A DNA stretch of 38,322 bases, taken from assembly GCA_964417935.1 (NCBI GenBank), contig CAYQKF010000044.1:1-38322 (forward strand), read 5' to 3'. This DNA is from NIOZ-UU13 sp964417935 (GTDB taxonomy: Bacteria; Planctomycetota; Phycisphaerae; Sedimentisphaerales; Anaerobacaceae). Shown here one piece after another: positions 17,763-25,959 of the stretch; the first letter of the stretch is position 1; every line of letters begins with the position of its first letter. A program made the position numbers and the translations under genes. The notes under the pieces are model-generated. The model searched no databases, was not told where the DNA came from, and was given only the letters and a program-made list of their open reading frames with translations.

Positions 17763-19298
17763 TTAACCCGCAACTATATTCATAAGATAAGTAGTAAGTA
17801 ACCGCACGCCAAATCCGGTTGAGCCTTCCGCTGAAAATTCGGTGGGCTTGCTGAATATATCCATCCCTGCAATATCCAGATGTGCCCATTTTGCATCACC
17901 GACAAATTGCCTCAAAAAGGCCGCTGCCGTACAGGCTCCGCCCCATTTGCTGCCGATGTTCTTCAGGTCGGCTATCTTGCTCTTCATCTCTTTTGCATAC
18001 TCATCGCTGCTCGGCATTGGCCATACCTTTTCACCGCTGTCCTTTGAGGCCCTCTGTAATTGCTTTATCAGTTTATCATTGTTACCCATCAACCCGGCCA
18101 TATATTTGCCAAGAGCAACCATACAGGCGCCCGTCAATGTTGCTATGTCAATGATAATATCGCATTTTTGTTTGACGGCATAGCTAAGACCATCGCACAG
18201 TATCATCCTGCCCTCGGCGTCGGTATTTTGCACCTCAACGGTTTTGCCGCTGAAGGTTGTAATAATGTCACCGGGTCGATAGCTCGTTCCGCTCGGCAAG
18301 TTTTCCGCCGACGGGATTATCCCATAAACATTGACCGGAAGTTCCAGCTCCGCCACTGCCTTCATTGTTGCTATGACTGCAATTCCGCCGGTTTTGTCTA
18401 ATTTCATCTGGTCCATATTGGCAGCCGGCTTTATGCTTATCCCGCCGGAATCGAAGGTTATCGCTTTGCCCACCAGGCCAATCGTTGGCTGACGACTTGC
18501 AGCTCTGCCGGCGGGGCTGTATTTCAAAACAATGAATCTCGGTTTATTTTGTGAACCTGACCCGACCGCAAGCACTCCGCCCATACCCTTCGCAGCCAAC
18601 TGTTTTTCGTCAAAAACCGTACAGCTCAACCTCTTCGCACTACGGGCTAATTCTTTTGCGGCGGCTGCCAGTTCGACTGGATTTATTACGTTGGCCGGCC
18701 GGTTCGCTAAGGTCCGGGCATAGCTTTGTGCTTTGCCGATAGCACCCCCGCTCAAAAGACCTTTGTTTAATTTTCTCGTTTTCGCCGAGTCTGAATCAAT
18801 CAGCTCAACTTTAAGCGAATCCGCCCGTCCGTTTTCGCTCTCAGTAACGAACTCATCATAGCGATAGCTGCCGAAATATGTCCCTTCCGCTACGGCCCTG
18901 CCCATTGCAGATAAATCGAATCGTCCGCCAAATGCTTTGTGCAGCGCCAGGCTGATAGTTTCTATTTTCATCTCCACTGACTTTTTCGCCGCGTTGGATG
19001 CCGCTTTGCGGAGCGTATCCAGTGTTGCTTTTTTCTTTTCACCTAAGCCGACCAGCAGAATCCTTTCGGCTCCTATGCTCTCGTTTCCATAAACGATTGC
19101 GCTGGTTCCCTCTTTTGGTTTGAAATCGCCTAATTTAATCAGTCGCTCGATTGCACCGTCGAGCTTACCATTGAGCTGCGCATTTAATTTATCCAGCCCT
19201 TTAGCATCTGAAAACAGCCCCACTGCCAGCAGGTCTGTCCGGCATTTTGCCGGGGCAACCGTCCGTGTTTTTAGTTCGACATCAATAATCTCTTTCAT
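17763..19298 (-). CDS. pepA: Leucyl aminopeptidase (M17 family)
   Basis: This 511-residue cytosolic metalloaminopeptidase removes N-terminal residues from peptides. The N-terminal regulatory domain (about 1-170) is variable, with GNESIGAERILLVGLGEKKK typical. The catalytic domain shows GLVGKAITFDSGGISIKPA (metal- and bicarbonate-binding Lys/Asp), MDQMKLDKTGG and the M17 hallmark NTDAEGRMILCDGLSYA with Asp, Glu and Arg in place. IIDIATLTGACMVALGKY and AEGSTGFGVRLLTTYL close the family signature. The length is usual for PepA. It begins 24 nt after prfB and is followed immediately by folE, so the four minus-strand genes from prfB to PTPS may share a transcript. Confidence 0.95.
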   Translation of the reverse strand: MKEIIDVELKTRTVAPAKCRTDLLAVGLFSDAKGLDKLNAQLNGKLDGAIERLIKLGDFKPKEGTSAIVYGNESIGAERILLVGLGEKKKATLDTLRKAASNAAKKSVEMKIETISLALHKAFGGRFDLSAMGRAVAEGTYFGSYRYDEFVTESENGRADSLKVELIDSDSAKTRKLNKGLLSGGAIGKAQSYARTLANRPANVINPVELAAAAKELARSAKRLSCTVFDEKQLAAKGMGGVLAVGSGSQNKPRFIVLKYSPAGRAASRQPTIGLVGKAITFDSGGISIKPAANMDQMKLDKTGGIAVIATMKAVAELELPVNVYGIIPSAENLPSGTSYRPGDIITTFSGKTVEVQNTDAEGRMILCDGLSYAVKQKCDIIIDIATLTGACMVALGKYMAGLMGNNDKLIKQLQRASKDSGEKVWPMPSSDEYAKEMKSKIADLKNIGSKWGGACTAAAFLRQFVGDAKWAHLDIAGMDIFSKPTEFSAEGSTGFGVRLLTTYLMNIVAG

Positions 19299-19322
19299 CT
19301 TTTCTGACCTTTATTTTCCTTT

Positions 19323-20436
19323 TTACTTTTGCTTGTTTTTGGCCCGGTGCCGCAAATAGCTTTCGATAAATCCGTTGAGCTCTCCATCCAGCACCGCCTC
19401 CACATTGCCTGTCTGGAAGCTGGTTCGATGGTCCTTGACCATTTGATAAGGCTGCATAACGTAGCTTCGTATCTGGCTTCCCCAGGCAATTTCGCCCTTA
19501 TTGCCGTACAGTTTTGCAAGCTCATCATCCCGTTTTTGCTGCTCGAACATATACAATCTGGCTTTGAGCACTTTCATAGCCTGGGCTCTATTTTTGTGCT
19601 GGCTTCTTTCGTTCTGGCACTGCACTACGATACCGGTCGGCTCGTGTGTAAGCCGTACCGCTGAGCTGGTCTTATTTATATGCTGACCACCGGCCCCGCT
19701 GGAGCGATAAAAATCAATTCGCAGGTCATCTTCATTTATTTCAACGTCGATATCTTCATCAAATTCCGGGACACAGTCCACAGCCGCAAAGCTCGTGTGT
19801 CGCCTCTTCTGTGAGTCAAATGGACTTATTCTAACGAGTCGATGCACACCTGTCTCGCACGAGAGCTTGCCGAACGCAAAAGGCCCGCTGACTCGCAGTG
19901 TTATCGACCGAATTCCCGCCTCTTCTCCCGGCGTGATATCAAGCTCCTGGAATTTGTATTTGTTTGTCTCGAAGTACCGTGTGTACATTCTAAGCAGCAT
20001 ATTTGCCCAATCGCAGCTCTCTGTTCCTCCTGCGCCGGCGTGAATACTAAAGAAGCAGTTCTTCATATCTTCGGGTCTGGATAACAGCCCGGCTAATTCG
20101 ATCTGTTCACACCTTTTGACAAGTGCACCCAGGTCATCGACCAACTGTACCAGCTCATCCTCGTCCGATTCAGCCGTTGCTAATTCGAACATCTCCTGAA
20201 GGTCTTTAACCTCGCCCTGCATTTCTTCCACCGGCTCAATGACGGATTTAAGTGCGCTCAATTGAGAAACTACAGACTGAGCGGCATCGGGATTGTCCCA
20301 GAAGCCTGCCTTGGACATTCGGGTTTCAAGCTTTTCCAGTTGAGATTTCTTATTGGATAAGTCAAAGCCAGTCCCGGATTTTCACAACCCGGGCCAACAG
20401 CTCTGATATCGCTGATTTTAATTCCGTTGTTTCCAT
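19323..20436 (-). CDS. prfB: Peptide chain release factor 2, programmed +1 frameshift
   Basis: RF2 recognises UGA and UAA stop codons. The gene is in two frames. The ATG at 20434-20436 opens 24 codons ending in CTT, followed by an in-frame TGA (20362-20364). Skipping one T continues as GAC TTA TCC (DLSNKKSQLEKLE) into the frame that runs to the stop at 19323. The joined product is about 370 residues, close to E. coli RF2 (365). SSGAGGQHINKTSSAVRLT carries the GGQ peptidyl-hydrolysis motif and RISPFDSQKRRHTSF the SPF stop-codon-reading motif. This is the known autoregulatory arrangement in which low RF2 favours the shift, not a broken gene. A start at the internal ATG (20316-20318) would lose the N-terminal helix. 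Confidence 0.95.
20361..20376 (-). promoter_or_regulatory. prfB +1 programmed frameshift site
   Basis: On the minus strand the site reads CGGGACTGGCTTTGAC: the slippery CTT-TGA-C heptamer is identical to the E. coli core. The upstream purine stretch CGGGA lies one base further from CTT than the E. coli AGGGGG, so the Shine-Dalgarno-like stimulator looks weaker. The stop is codon 25, against codon 26 in E. coli. Confidence 0.9.
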
Positions 20437-20468
20437 ATCATTGATTACTAACCTTTAACTACCTGCTC

Positions 20469-20496
20469 GTACGGGCGGTTCGCGAACCGCCCCTAC
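20469..20496. repeat. Single-hairpin REP-like repeat
   Basis: GTACGGGCGGTTC and GAACCGCCCCTAC flank CG, a near-perfect palindrome. The ends match the GTAGGGGC/GCCCCTAC termini of the double-hairpin elements at 23621-23675 and 30949-31001, so this is probably a one-hairpin relative. It lies upstream of prfB in the divergent gap. Confidence 0.75.
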
Positions 20497-20578
20497 CCTG
20501 TCCTTATACCACATCGAAATAAGATATGCAACCCCCTGTATCACAATTAGAAAGAGATAATCGCATGGAAAATAAAAT

Positions 20579-20608
20579 TTGACAAGCGGTAACGGGACGT
20601 GTTATGTT
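20579..20608 (+). promoter_or_regulatory. Predicted sigma-70-type promoter for the ThuA gene cluster
   Basis: TTGACA at 20579-20584 and TATGTT at 20603-20608 are 18 bp apart, about 100 bp upstream of the ThuA-like gene. The 5' UTR then includes the hairpin GGTGGGC-TAAA-GCCCACC (20662-20679, REP-like) and a GAAGGAGA ribosome site. This is motif recognition only. Confidence 0.5.
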
Positions 20609-20706
20609 ACAAAGCAATAAACAGGTGTTTTGTTGCCCGATGAAGCACCAAAGTTTCGTAGGGTGGGCTAAAGCCCACCGAAAAAAAACTTCGAAGGAGA
20701 CCCGTT

Positions 20707-21468
20707 ATGAAGTACACAGTGGTATTTGGAGCGTTGGTTATTTTTGTGGCCGGTTGCGGTTTGGCCCCGACATCTTCGGTAGAAGACCAAAGCGAAGCGA
20801 AAGTACTGATAGTTACCGGCATCGACCATCCTGCTCACAACTGGCAGCAGACGGCTCCGGCGCTGGCTGAGGTCCTCGGCGAAGACCAACGAATGAAGGT
20901 GGATGTGGTGGAACAGCCGGAATTCCTCGGGACGGACAAAGTGCACGATTATGATGTAGTAGTAGTACACTTTATGAGCTGGGAAAAACCCACGCCCGGC
21001 CGAGAGGCTCGCGCGAACCTGCAGAAATTCGTCAATGACGGCAAGGGTCTGTTTGTTTTGCATTTTGGTTGTGGCGCTTTTCGGGATTGGCCGGAATATC
21101 GCAATCTCGCAGGCCGTGTCTGGGACCCGAACCTCAGGGCACACGACCCCAGAGGGCCATTCGGCGTGGACATTGTCGATAAGGAACATCCCATTATGCG
21201 CGGGATGGCCTCTTTTCAGACCGAGGATGAGCTATACACGTGTCTTGCGGGTGACAGGTCGATTGACCTGCTTGCGACCGCCCGTTCCAAGGTGGATGGC
21301 AAGGACTACCCAATGGCGTTTGTGTTCAAATACGGCAAGGGGCGGGTGTTTCATTGTGCTTTGGGCCACGATGTAAAGGCGATTTCGAATCCACCTGCTG
21401 CCGAACTTTTGCGGCGAGGCTGCGCCTGGGCCGCAGGATTGAAGTCGGTATCAGCAGCCAGGTACTAA
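20707..21468 (+). CDS. ThuA-like domain lipoprotein
   Basis: This 253-residue protein has a lipoprotein signal (VVFGALVIFVAGC, lipid-attachment Cys17). The rest is one ThuA-like (class I glutamine amidotransferase-like) fold: KVLIVTGIDHPAHNWQQTAP, DYDVVVVHFMSWEKP, NDGKGLFVLHFGCGAFRDWPEY, VDIVDKEHPIMRGM, and GRVFHCALGHDVKAI near the end. ThuA proteins take part in disaccharide use through 3-keto sugars in rhizobia, and the family is widely expanded in planctomycetes. A GAAGGAGA ribosome site precedes the ATG. It heads a plus-strand run with two TIM-barrel genes and a DUF1080-ThuA fusion, so a role in keto-sugar processing at the cell envelope is likely but unproven. Confidence 0.85.
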   Translation: MKYTVVFGALVIFVAGCGLAPTSSVEDQSEAKVLIVTGIDHPAHNWQQTAPALAEVLGEDQRMKVDVVEQPEFLGTDKVHDYDVVVVHFMSWEKPTPGREARANLQKFVNDGKGLFVLHFGCGAFRDWPEYRNLAGRVWDPNLRAHDPRGPFGVDIVDKEHPIMRGMASFQTEDELYTCLAGDRSIDLLATARSKVDGKDYPMAFVFKYGKGRVFHCALGHDVKAISNPPAAELLRRGCAWAAGLKSVSAARY

Positions 21469-21509
21469 TCGATTACTAAAAATTCTGAGCTTTTTGATTA
21501 GGGTGAACA

Positions 21510-22379
21510 ATGAAAATCGGATTTCATACCGACGCTTTTAATAGCGCGTATTTCAGCTTCGAGGCCTGTCTTCAGTGGGCTCAGCGTAACGACATGCATT
21601 ATATCGAATGTGGCCTGATTGACGGGGTCAGTTGGATACACGGCCTGGGCTATCAGCCGCACGTAGCCCTTTACGAGGACCCGTTACTGCTTCGGCGAAA
21701 AATGGAAAGCTACGGCGTGCGCCTCTCACAAGTTGATGCCGCCTATCCACTGTCGGGTAAAGATGGGCCACTTCGCGGCGTGCCTTATGTTATAAAGTCC
21801 ATCCAGTGGGCGGACCTGATGGGCTGTCCGTACGTTGATACCACCGACGGAATGCATCGGCCCGAGGGTCTGAGCGATACCGAAGCTATGGACATGATGA
21901 AACGCAGCTACGAACAGATTATCGAGGTTGCCGAGGCGCATAAGATTACTGTCAACATCGAACCGCACGGATACTTCACCACCAAGCCGGATATGATGGA
22001 AAAGATGCTGAACTTCTGCGACAGCCCTTACCTGCGAATGAATATGGACACGGGCAATACCTTTATCGCGGGCCAGGAGCCGGCGGCGTTTCTCGAACGG
22101 TTTATTGAGCGTCTCAGCCACATGCATATCAAGGACGTCTCCGAATCGTTAGCTGCGTCGGTTCGGGGCGAACAGACCGGTATCGCCGTTAGTCAATGCT
22201 CGCTGGGTGAAGGTGTCAACGCCAAGAACATCCGCCGGTGCCTGGAGCTTTTGCGGGACCACGGCTACAATGGCGTCCTGAGTATGGAGTGCGAAGGGCA
22301 GGGCGGACCAATGATAGAGCAGTCACTGAAATGGATGCGCAATACGCTCGCCGAGTTGAATATCCCAATTGAAAACTAA
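21510..22379 (+). CDS. Sugar phosphate isomerase/epimerase (TIM barrel, AP endonuclease 2-like)
   Basis: This is a 289-residue cytoplasmic TIM-barrel protein with no signal peptide. Metal ligands of the family are visible: Glu in ITVNIEPHGYF, Asp in LRMNMDTGNTF, His in LSHMHIKDVSE, and Glu in VLSMECEGQGG near the C-terminus. DGMHRPEGLSDTEAM and SQCSLGEGVNAKNI fit this group. Members isomerise, epimerise, dehydrate or hydrate sugars, and their reaction cannot be set from sequence alone. It follows the ThuA-like gene by 41 nt, with only a weak GGGTGA ribosome site. Beside DUF1080 and ThuA genes it may act on a 3-keto sugar or a product derived from one. Confidence 0.85.
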   Translation: MKIGFHTDAFNSAYFSFEACLQWAQRNDMHYIECGLIDGVSWIHGLGYQPHVALYEDPLLLRRKMESYGVRLSQVDAAYPLSGKDGPLRGVPYVIKSIQWADLMGCPYVDTTDGMHRPEGLSDTEAMDMMKRSYEQIIEVAEAHKITVNIEPHGYFTTKPDMMEKMLNFCDSPYLRMNMDTGNTFIAGQEPAAFLERFIERLSHMHIKDVSESLAASVRGEQTGIAVSQCSLGEGVNAKNIRRCLELLRDHGYNGVLSMECEGQGGPMIEQSLKWMRNTLAELNIPIEN

Positions 22380-22417
22380 ACTGCCGTTACAAAGTTTTTA
22401 GACAATCGTACCACCCT

Positions 22418-22445
22418 GTCATTCCCGCGAAAGCGGGAATCCAGG
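22418..22445. repeat. Half copy of the GTCATTCCCGC hairpin repeat
   Basis: ATTCCCGC-GAAA-GCGGGAAT forms a perfect 8-bp hairpin flanked by GTC and CCAGG. It matches one half of the element at 3295-3365. It sits between the two TIM-barrel genes. Confidence 0.75.
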
Positions 22446-22554
22446 AATAAAACAGGATGAGCCGAATGCCTCAAACAAATTATTATCTAAAATCGCTTAA
22501 CCATCTGCACGGACGATAGAATAATGTTAACCATAAGTAGAAGGAGAAACTGTA

Positions 22555-23406
22555 ATGAAAATCGGATTTAATATGTTATTGTGGACCACGCACGTTACCG
22601 AAGAGGATTTTCCACAATTGGAAACGCTCAAGAAAGTTGGCTATGACGGCGTCGAGATTCCTCTTTTCGAGGGCCGGCCCGCACACTTTGAAAAGGTTGG
22701 TAAAGCGATTAAGGACAACGGCCTTACCTGCACATCCGTAACGGTCATACCGGACGAGGAGCACAATCCCGTTAGCGCTGACGCCGGCCACCGTGAAGGG
22801 GCGGCTGAACATCTCAAGTGGGCAATCGACTGCTCAGCGGCATTGGTTTCGGAAGTTTTATGCGGGCCTTTCTATCAGCCGTTGGGCGTCTTCACCGGCG
22901 AGGCCCCCACCGAAGAGGAGAAGCAGCGTGCCGTCGAGGTGCACAGAAAGGCAGCCGAGCTTGCCGCAAAAGCTAAAATGGCCTTGGCTGTAGAATACCT
23001 CAACCGTTTCGAGTGCTATTTTCTCAATACAATGGCTGACACAGCGAATTACGTCCAGCGAGTGGACCGTCCCAACTTCGGCATACTTTATGATACTTTC
23101 CACGCCAACGTTGAAGAGAAGGACCCTGTCGGCTGTATTGGTCCGCACATTGAAATGATTAAGCATGTACACATTAGCGAGAATGACCGCGGCACGCCGG
23201 GAAAAGGACACATTGACTGGCCGGGTACATTCAAGGCACTGCGTTCAGGCGGCTATGACGACTGGCTGGTAATTGAAGCATTTGGCAGGGCACTGCCGGA
23301 CCTCGCTGCCGCTACGCGTGTCTGGCGGGATTTCTTCCCTAATCGAGAGGAGGTCTATACCTACGGTTTGAAGTTTGTTAAAGAACAATGGCAGGCCGCC
23401 GGATAA
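22555..23406 (+). CDS. TIM-barrel epimerase/isomerase, D-psicose/tagatose 3-epimerase-like
   Basis: This 283-residue TIM-barrel protein has Glu in ALAVEYLNRFECYFLNT, Asp and His in GILYDTFHANVEEKD, His in IKHVHISENDRGTPGKGHIDW, and Glu in WLVIEAFGRALPD. The same layout (Glu, Asp, His, Glu around a divalent metal, with the NRFE...LNT and GxGHIDW segments) is seen in ketose 3-epimerases, which makes it closer to that group than to IolE. A strong AGAAGGAGA ribosome site precedes the ATG. Ketose 3-epimerases act at C3, which suits a 3-keto-sugar locus, but hydroxypyruvate isomerase-like enzymes look similar. No signal peptide, so it is cytoplasmic. Confidence 0.85.
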   Translation: MKIGFNMLLWTTHVTEEDFPQLETLKKVGYDGVEIPLFEGRPAHFEKVGKAIKDNGLTCTSVTVIPDEEHNPVSADAGHREGAAEHLKWAIDCSAALVSEVLCGPFYQPLGVFTGEAPTEEEKQRAVEVHRKAAELAAKAKMALAVEYLNRFECYFLNTMADTANYVQRVDRPNFGILYDTFHANVEEKDPVGCIGPHIEMIKHVHISENDRGTPGKGHIDWPGTFKALRSGGYDDWLVIEAFGRALPDLAAATRVWRDFFPNREEVYTYGLKFVKEQWQAAG

Positions 23407-23427
23407 ATGCTGCGGCATAACCAAGGG

Positions 23428-23580
23428 AAATTCGAAACAAACATAGAGTTAAATCCGAACATCGAAACCAGAAATTCGAAACAATATCGAAATTCAAATT
23501 ACCAAATGACCAAAACGTTTTGAATTTGTTTCGTATTTAGAATTTCGTGCTTCGTGCTTTTCTTTGTTTCGTGCTTCGAG
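23428..23580. repeat. Imperfect palindromic repeat rich in ATTCGAAAC / GTTTCG
   Basis: The left side has repeated AATTCGAAAC units and the right side repeated GTTTCGT and TTCGTGC units, around CCAAAACGTTTTG at the centre. It occupies the whole gap before the DUF1080-ThuA gene and ends just upstream of that gene's AAAGGAGAAA ribosome site. I have the impression that similar repeats occur in many environmental assemblies, but could not check this. Confidence 0.6.
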
Positions 23581-23603
23581 CTTCCGCAAAAGGAGAAATT
23601 ATT

Positions 23604-25232
23604 ATGCGTACGATTAACCTGTACGGGCAACCCCGTGTGGTTGCCCTGAGGGCAGGCACGCAGGCCTGCCCCTACCTCATTTGGATTATGTTGTTTGGTC
23701 TTTTTGGGCTTATTGCAAATGGAGCTGTCGCTGAAGAAGCCGGTTTTAAGCCAATCTTCGACGGCAAAACGCTCGACGGCTTCAAAGCACCGGATATGAG
23801 TTACTGGTCTGTCCAGGACGGAGCGATTACCGCTCGCTCTACGGAACTGCATCCGGTGAAAAAAAATCAATTCCTTGTTTGGCAATTGGGCGAACTGGAC
23901 GACTTCGAGCTGAAGCTGAAATACCGCATCAGCGGAACACCGGCAGCCAACTCCGGCGTTCAGATTCGCAGCCGGGTCGCAGAGGATAGCCACGCCATCG
24001 GCTACCAGGCGGATATCGACCTGGGTGGTCGATGGGCTGGGGCGCTCTATGATGAGCACGGCCGGGGGATGCTTGCCTCGCGTGGACAAAAAACCGTCAT
24101 CAGTTCAGACGGCAGCAAAACAAGCACATCACTCGGAGATTCGGACAGCTTGTTTGAAAATATCAAAAAAGACGGCTGGAACGAATATCATATAATTGCC
24201 CGAAGCGAACATATCATTCTTAAGCTCAACGGTAAAGTTACTGCTGAGGTAATTGATAACGACCGCAAACAGCGAGAGCTTTCGGGTGTGCTGGCGCTGC
24301 AGTTGCACGCCGGGCCGCCAATGACAGTACAGTTCAAGGACATTCACCTTAAGCGGTTGAAAATGCAGGAAAGGAAAAAGATAGTTTTGGTAGCCGGCCC
24401 GCGCAGCCACGGTTACGGCGCCCACGAGCATAACGCCGGCTGCTTACTGCTGGCAAAATCGCTGAATGAGAGTATGCCCGGCGTTTATGCCACGGCATAC
24501 CTTAACGGCTGGCCCAAGGACCCGACCGCCTTCGATAATGCCGATGCGATCGCGATTTACTGTGACGGTGGCGGAGGCCACGTGGTTATGCGACATCTTA
24601 AGCAGGTGGATGAGTTAGCTAAAAAAGGCGTGGGTATAGCAACTATCCACTATGCAGTCGAGGTACCCAAGGGCAAACCCGGCAATTATATGCTTGACTG
24701 GACCGGCGGTTACTTTGAGACGTACTGGTCGGTCAATCCGCACTGGAAAGCCGAATTTAAGAAACTGCCTAAGCACCCCATCACACGTGGTGTCAAGCCT
24801 TTCTGGATGGATGACGAGTGGTACTACCACATGCGGTTCGTGGAGAATATGCAGAACGTAACGCCGATACTAACCGCGATCCCGCCGGATAGCACTCGCA
24901 GGAAAGGGAACGATGCGCACGGTGCCAACCCGCACGTTCGCGCGCGGATGGGTATGCCGGAGCACGTGGCCTGGGCGTACGAGCGGCCGGACGGCGGACG
25001 AGGCTTCGGCTTCACTGGCGGACACTGGCACTGGAGCTGGGCATCAAATGACTTTCGCAAACTTGTGCTCAATGCCCTGGTGTGGATTGCCGGGGCTGAT
25101 GTACCGCCCAACGGCGTACAGTCGAAGACCCCGTCCATTGACGAGCTTGAGGCGAACCAGGACTATCCGAAGTCGAGAAATTGGAATCGAGGAAAAATAC
25201 AGGAGATGATCGAGCAGTGGAACCAGCCATAG
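23604..25232 (+). CDS. Exported DUF1080 (3-keto-disaccharide hydrolase) + ThuA-like fusion
   Basis: This 542-residue protein has residues 25-43 as the signal-peptide core (LIWIMLFGLFGLIANGAVA), probably cut after AVA. Residues about 47-245 form a DUF1080 concanavalin-like domain (FKPIFDGKTLDGFKAP, YWSVQDGAITARS, ANSGVQIRSRV, GYQADIDLGG); the family includes 3-keto-disaccharide hydrolases. Residues about 255-530 form a ThuA-like domain (KIVLVAGPRSHGYGAHEH, DAIAIYCDGGGGHVV, ATIHYAVEVPKG, HPITRGVKPFWMDDEWYY). Residues 6-24 ahead of the hydrophobic core are encoded by a palindromic repeat (23621-23675), which makes the signal n-region unusually long. I set the start at the ATG at 23604-23606 because AAAGGAGAAA precedes it; the frame is open further upstream only through a repeat. 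Confidence 0.9.
   Translation: MRTINLYGQPRVVALRAGTQACPYLIWIMLFGLFGLIANGAVAEEAGFKPIFDGKTLDGFKAPDMSYWSVQDGAITARSTELHPVKKNQFLVWQLGELDDFELKLKYRISGTPAANSGVQIRSRVAEDSHAIGYQADIDLGGRWAGALYDEHGRGMLASRGQKTVISSDGSKTSTSLGDSDSLFENIKKDGWNEYHIIARSEHIILKLNGKVTAEVIDNDRKQRELSGVLALQLHAGPPMTVQFKDIHLKRLKMQERKKIVLVAGPRSHGYGAHEHNAGCLLLAKSLNESMPGVYATAYLNGWPKDPTAFDNADAIAIYCDGGGGHVVMRHLKQVDELAKKGVGIATIHYAVEVPKGKPGNYMLDWTGGYFETYWSVNPHWKAEFKKLPKHPITRGVKPFWMDDEWYYHMRFVENMQNVTPILTAIPPDSTRRKGNDAHGANPHVRARMGMPEHVAWAYERPDGGRGFGFTGGHWHWSWASNDFRKLVLNALVWIAGADVPPNGVQSKTPSIDELEANQDYPKSRNWNRGKIQEMIEQWNQP
23621..23675. repeat. 55-bp double-hairpin element inside a signal-peptide coding region
   Basis: It starts GTACGGGCAACC and ends GCCTGCCCCTAC, with hairpins GGGCAACC/GGTTGCCC and GGGCAGGC/GCCTGCCC. 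It is the inverted near-copy of 30949-31001: the same two hairpins in opposite order and the same ends with one change. It lies in frame in the DUF1080-ThuA gene, encoding roughly LYGQPRVVALRAGTQACPY. Confidence 0.9.
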
Positions 25233-25320
25233 CAGAAAGACCTATTTTTCGAATATCGGTACCGACACACTGCTGGCCCATCTTCAAATCAAAGCCGAAA
25301 AAAACAGTAGCTTAGTCTCC

Positions 25321-25959
25321 TCATTGTGTGTCTTTGGGTTTTACGTTTATCGTAATCTCACCAACTTTAACTGTACCAGCGGTAAACTTAAATAATTCAA
25401 CATTCGAGGCCTCGAGACAAAGTTTCAATTCTTCCCAGCCACCAGTGCCGCCCTGGATTGTATTAACACCATTCTCCCAGTAAAGATTCGTTTCTTTCAG
25501 CATATCCACATCGCCGCCGCTCTTGTTTAACGAGGCACTTAATATTGCCGGAAAGTTGGCTCTTACCTTGATTGTCACGCAGCCTTCGTAGCACGAGAAG
25601 CCGCGCCCGGATGGACAGTCTACCTGTTCTAACTTGATCTGAATCTTGCCGGCGTCACACAACTTTATGTAATAACCCACTTTCATAAACACAGGAAACG
25701 TGCCGATGGCTACCTCGTCGTAGCATATCTCAACGTCCTCCCGTGTTGACGTTTCTTCCATTCCCGGGTCGTGCTGTACGGAATCGCCGGCATACAGATT
25801 ATTAGATAACTTCCAATCCTCTTTGTTCATCGCCTTGAGGGGCCCTTGCACAATCGTCTTGTTCTTTTCCTCAATTGTCATCTCCTCTGGCCTGGTGACG
25901 GCATAGACAACCCCAACCACAGCCACACCCATCAATATTACTCTGTAAGCATTTTTCAT
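25321..25959 (-). CDS. Hypothetical exported or membrane-anchored protein
   Basis: This 212-residue protein matches no family I recognise. Residues 6-21 are hydrophobic (RVILMGVAVVGVVYAV), a signal anchor or uncleaved signal. The rest is soluble with alternating hydrophobic residues suggesting beta strands, and seven cysteines (for example DCPSGRGFSCYEGC at about residues 113-126), consistent with disulfides outside the cytoplasm. A segment TREDVEICYDEVAIGTFPVF precedes them. AAGGGAAGAG lies directly upstream of the ATG, a usable ribosome site. It points against its neighbours: convergent with the DUF1080-ThuA gene (88 nt between stops) and divergent from the GH116 gene. The role is unknown. 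Confidence 0.65.
   Translation of the reverse strand: MKNAYRVILMGVAVVGVVYAVTRPEEMTIEEKNKTIVQGPLKAMNKEDWKLSNNLYAGDSVQHDPGMEETSTREDVEICYDEVAIGTFPVFMKVGYYIKLCDAGKIQIKLEQVDCPSGRGFSCYEGCVTIKVRANFPAILSASLNKSGGDVDMLKETNLYWENGVNTIQGGTGGWEELKLCLEASNVELFKFTAGTVKVGEITINVKPKDTQ

Noticed and set aside
19323..20436. prfB as a pseudogene because of the in-frame TGA
   Set aside because: The CTT-TGA-C site, its position at codon 25 and the intact downstream domains match the known programmed frameshift.
20662..20689. GGTGGGC-TAAA-GCCCACC hairpin as a terminator
   Set aside because: It is followed by an A-run, not a T-run, on the plus strand, and lies between promoter and start codon of the ThuA gene. It fits a REP-like hairpin in the leader.
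23499..24089. 196-residue open frame on the minus strand over the DUF1080 gene start
   Set aside because: It runs through two repeats and the reverse of a conserved domain, with no start signal.
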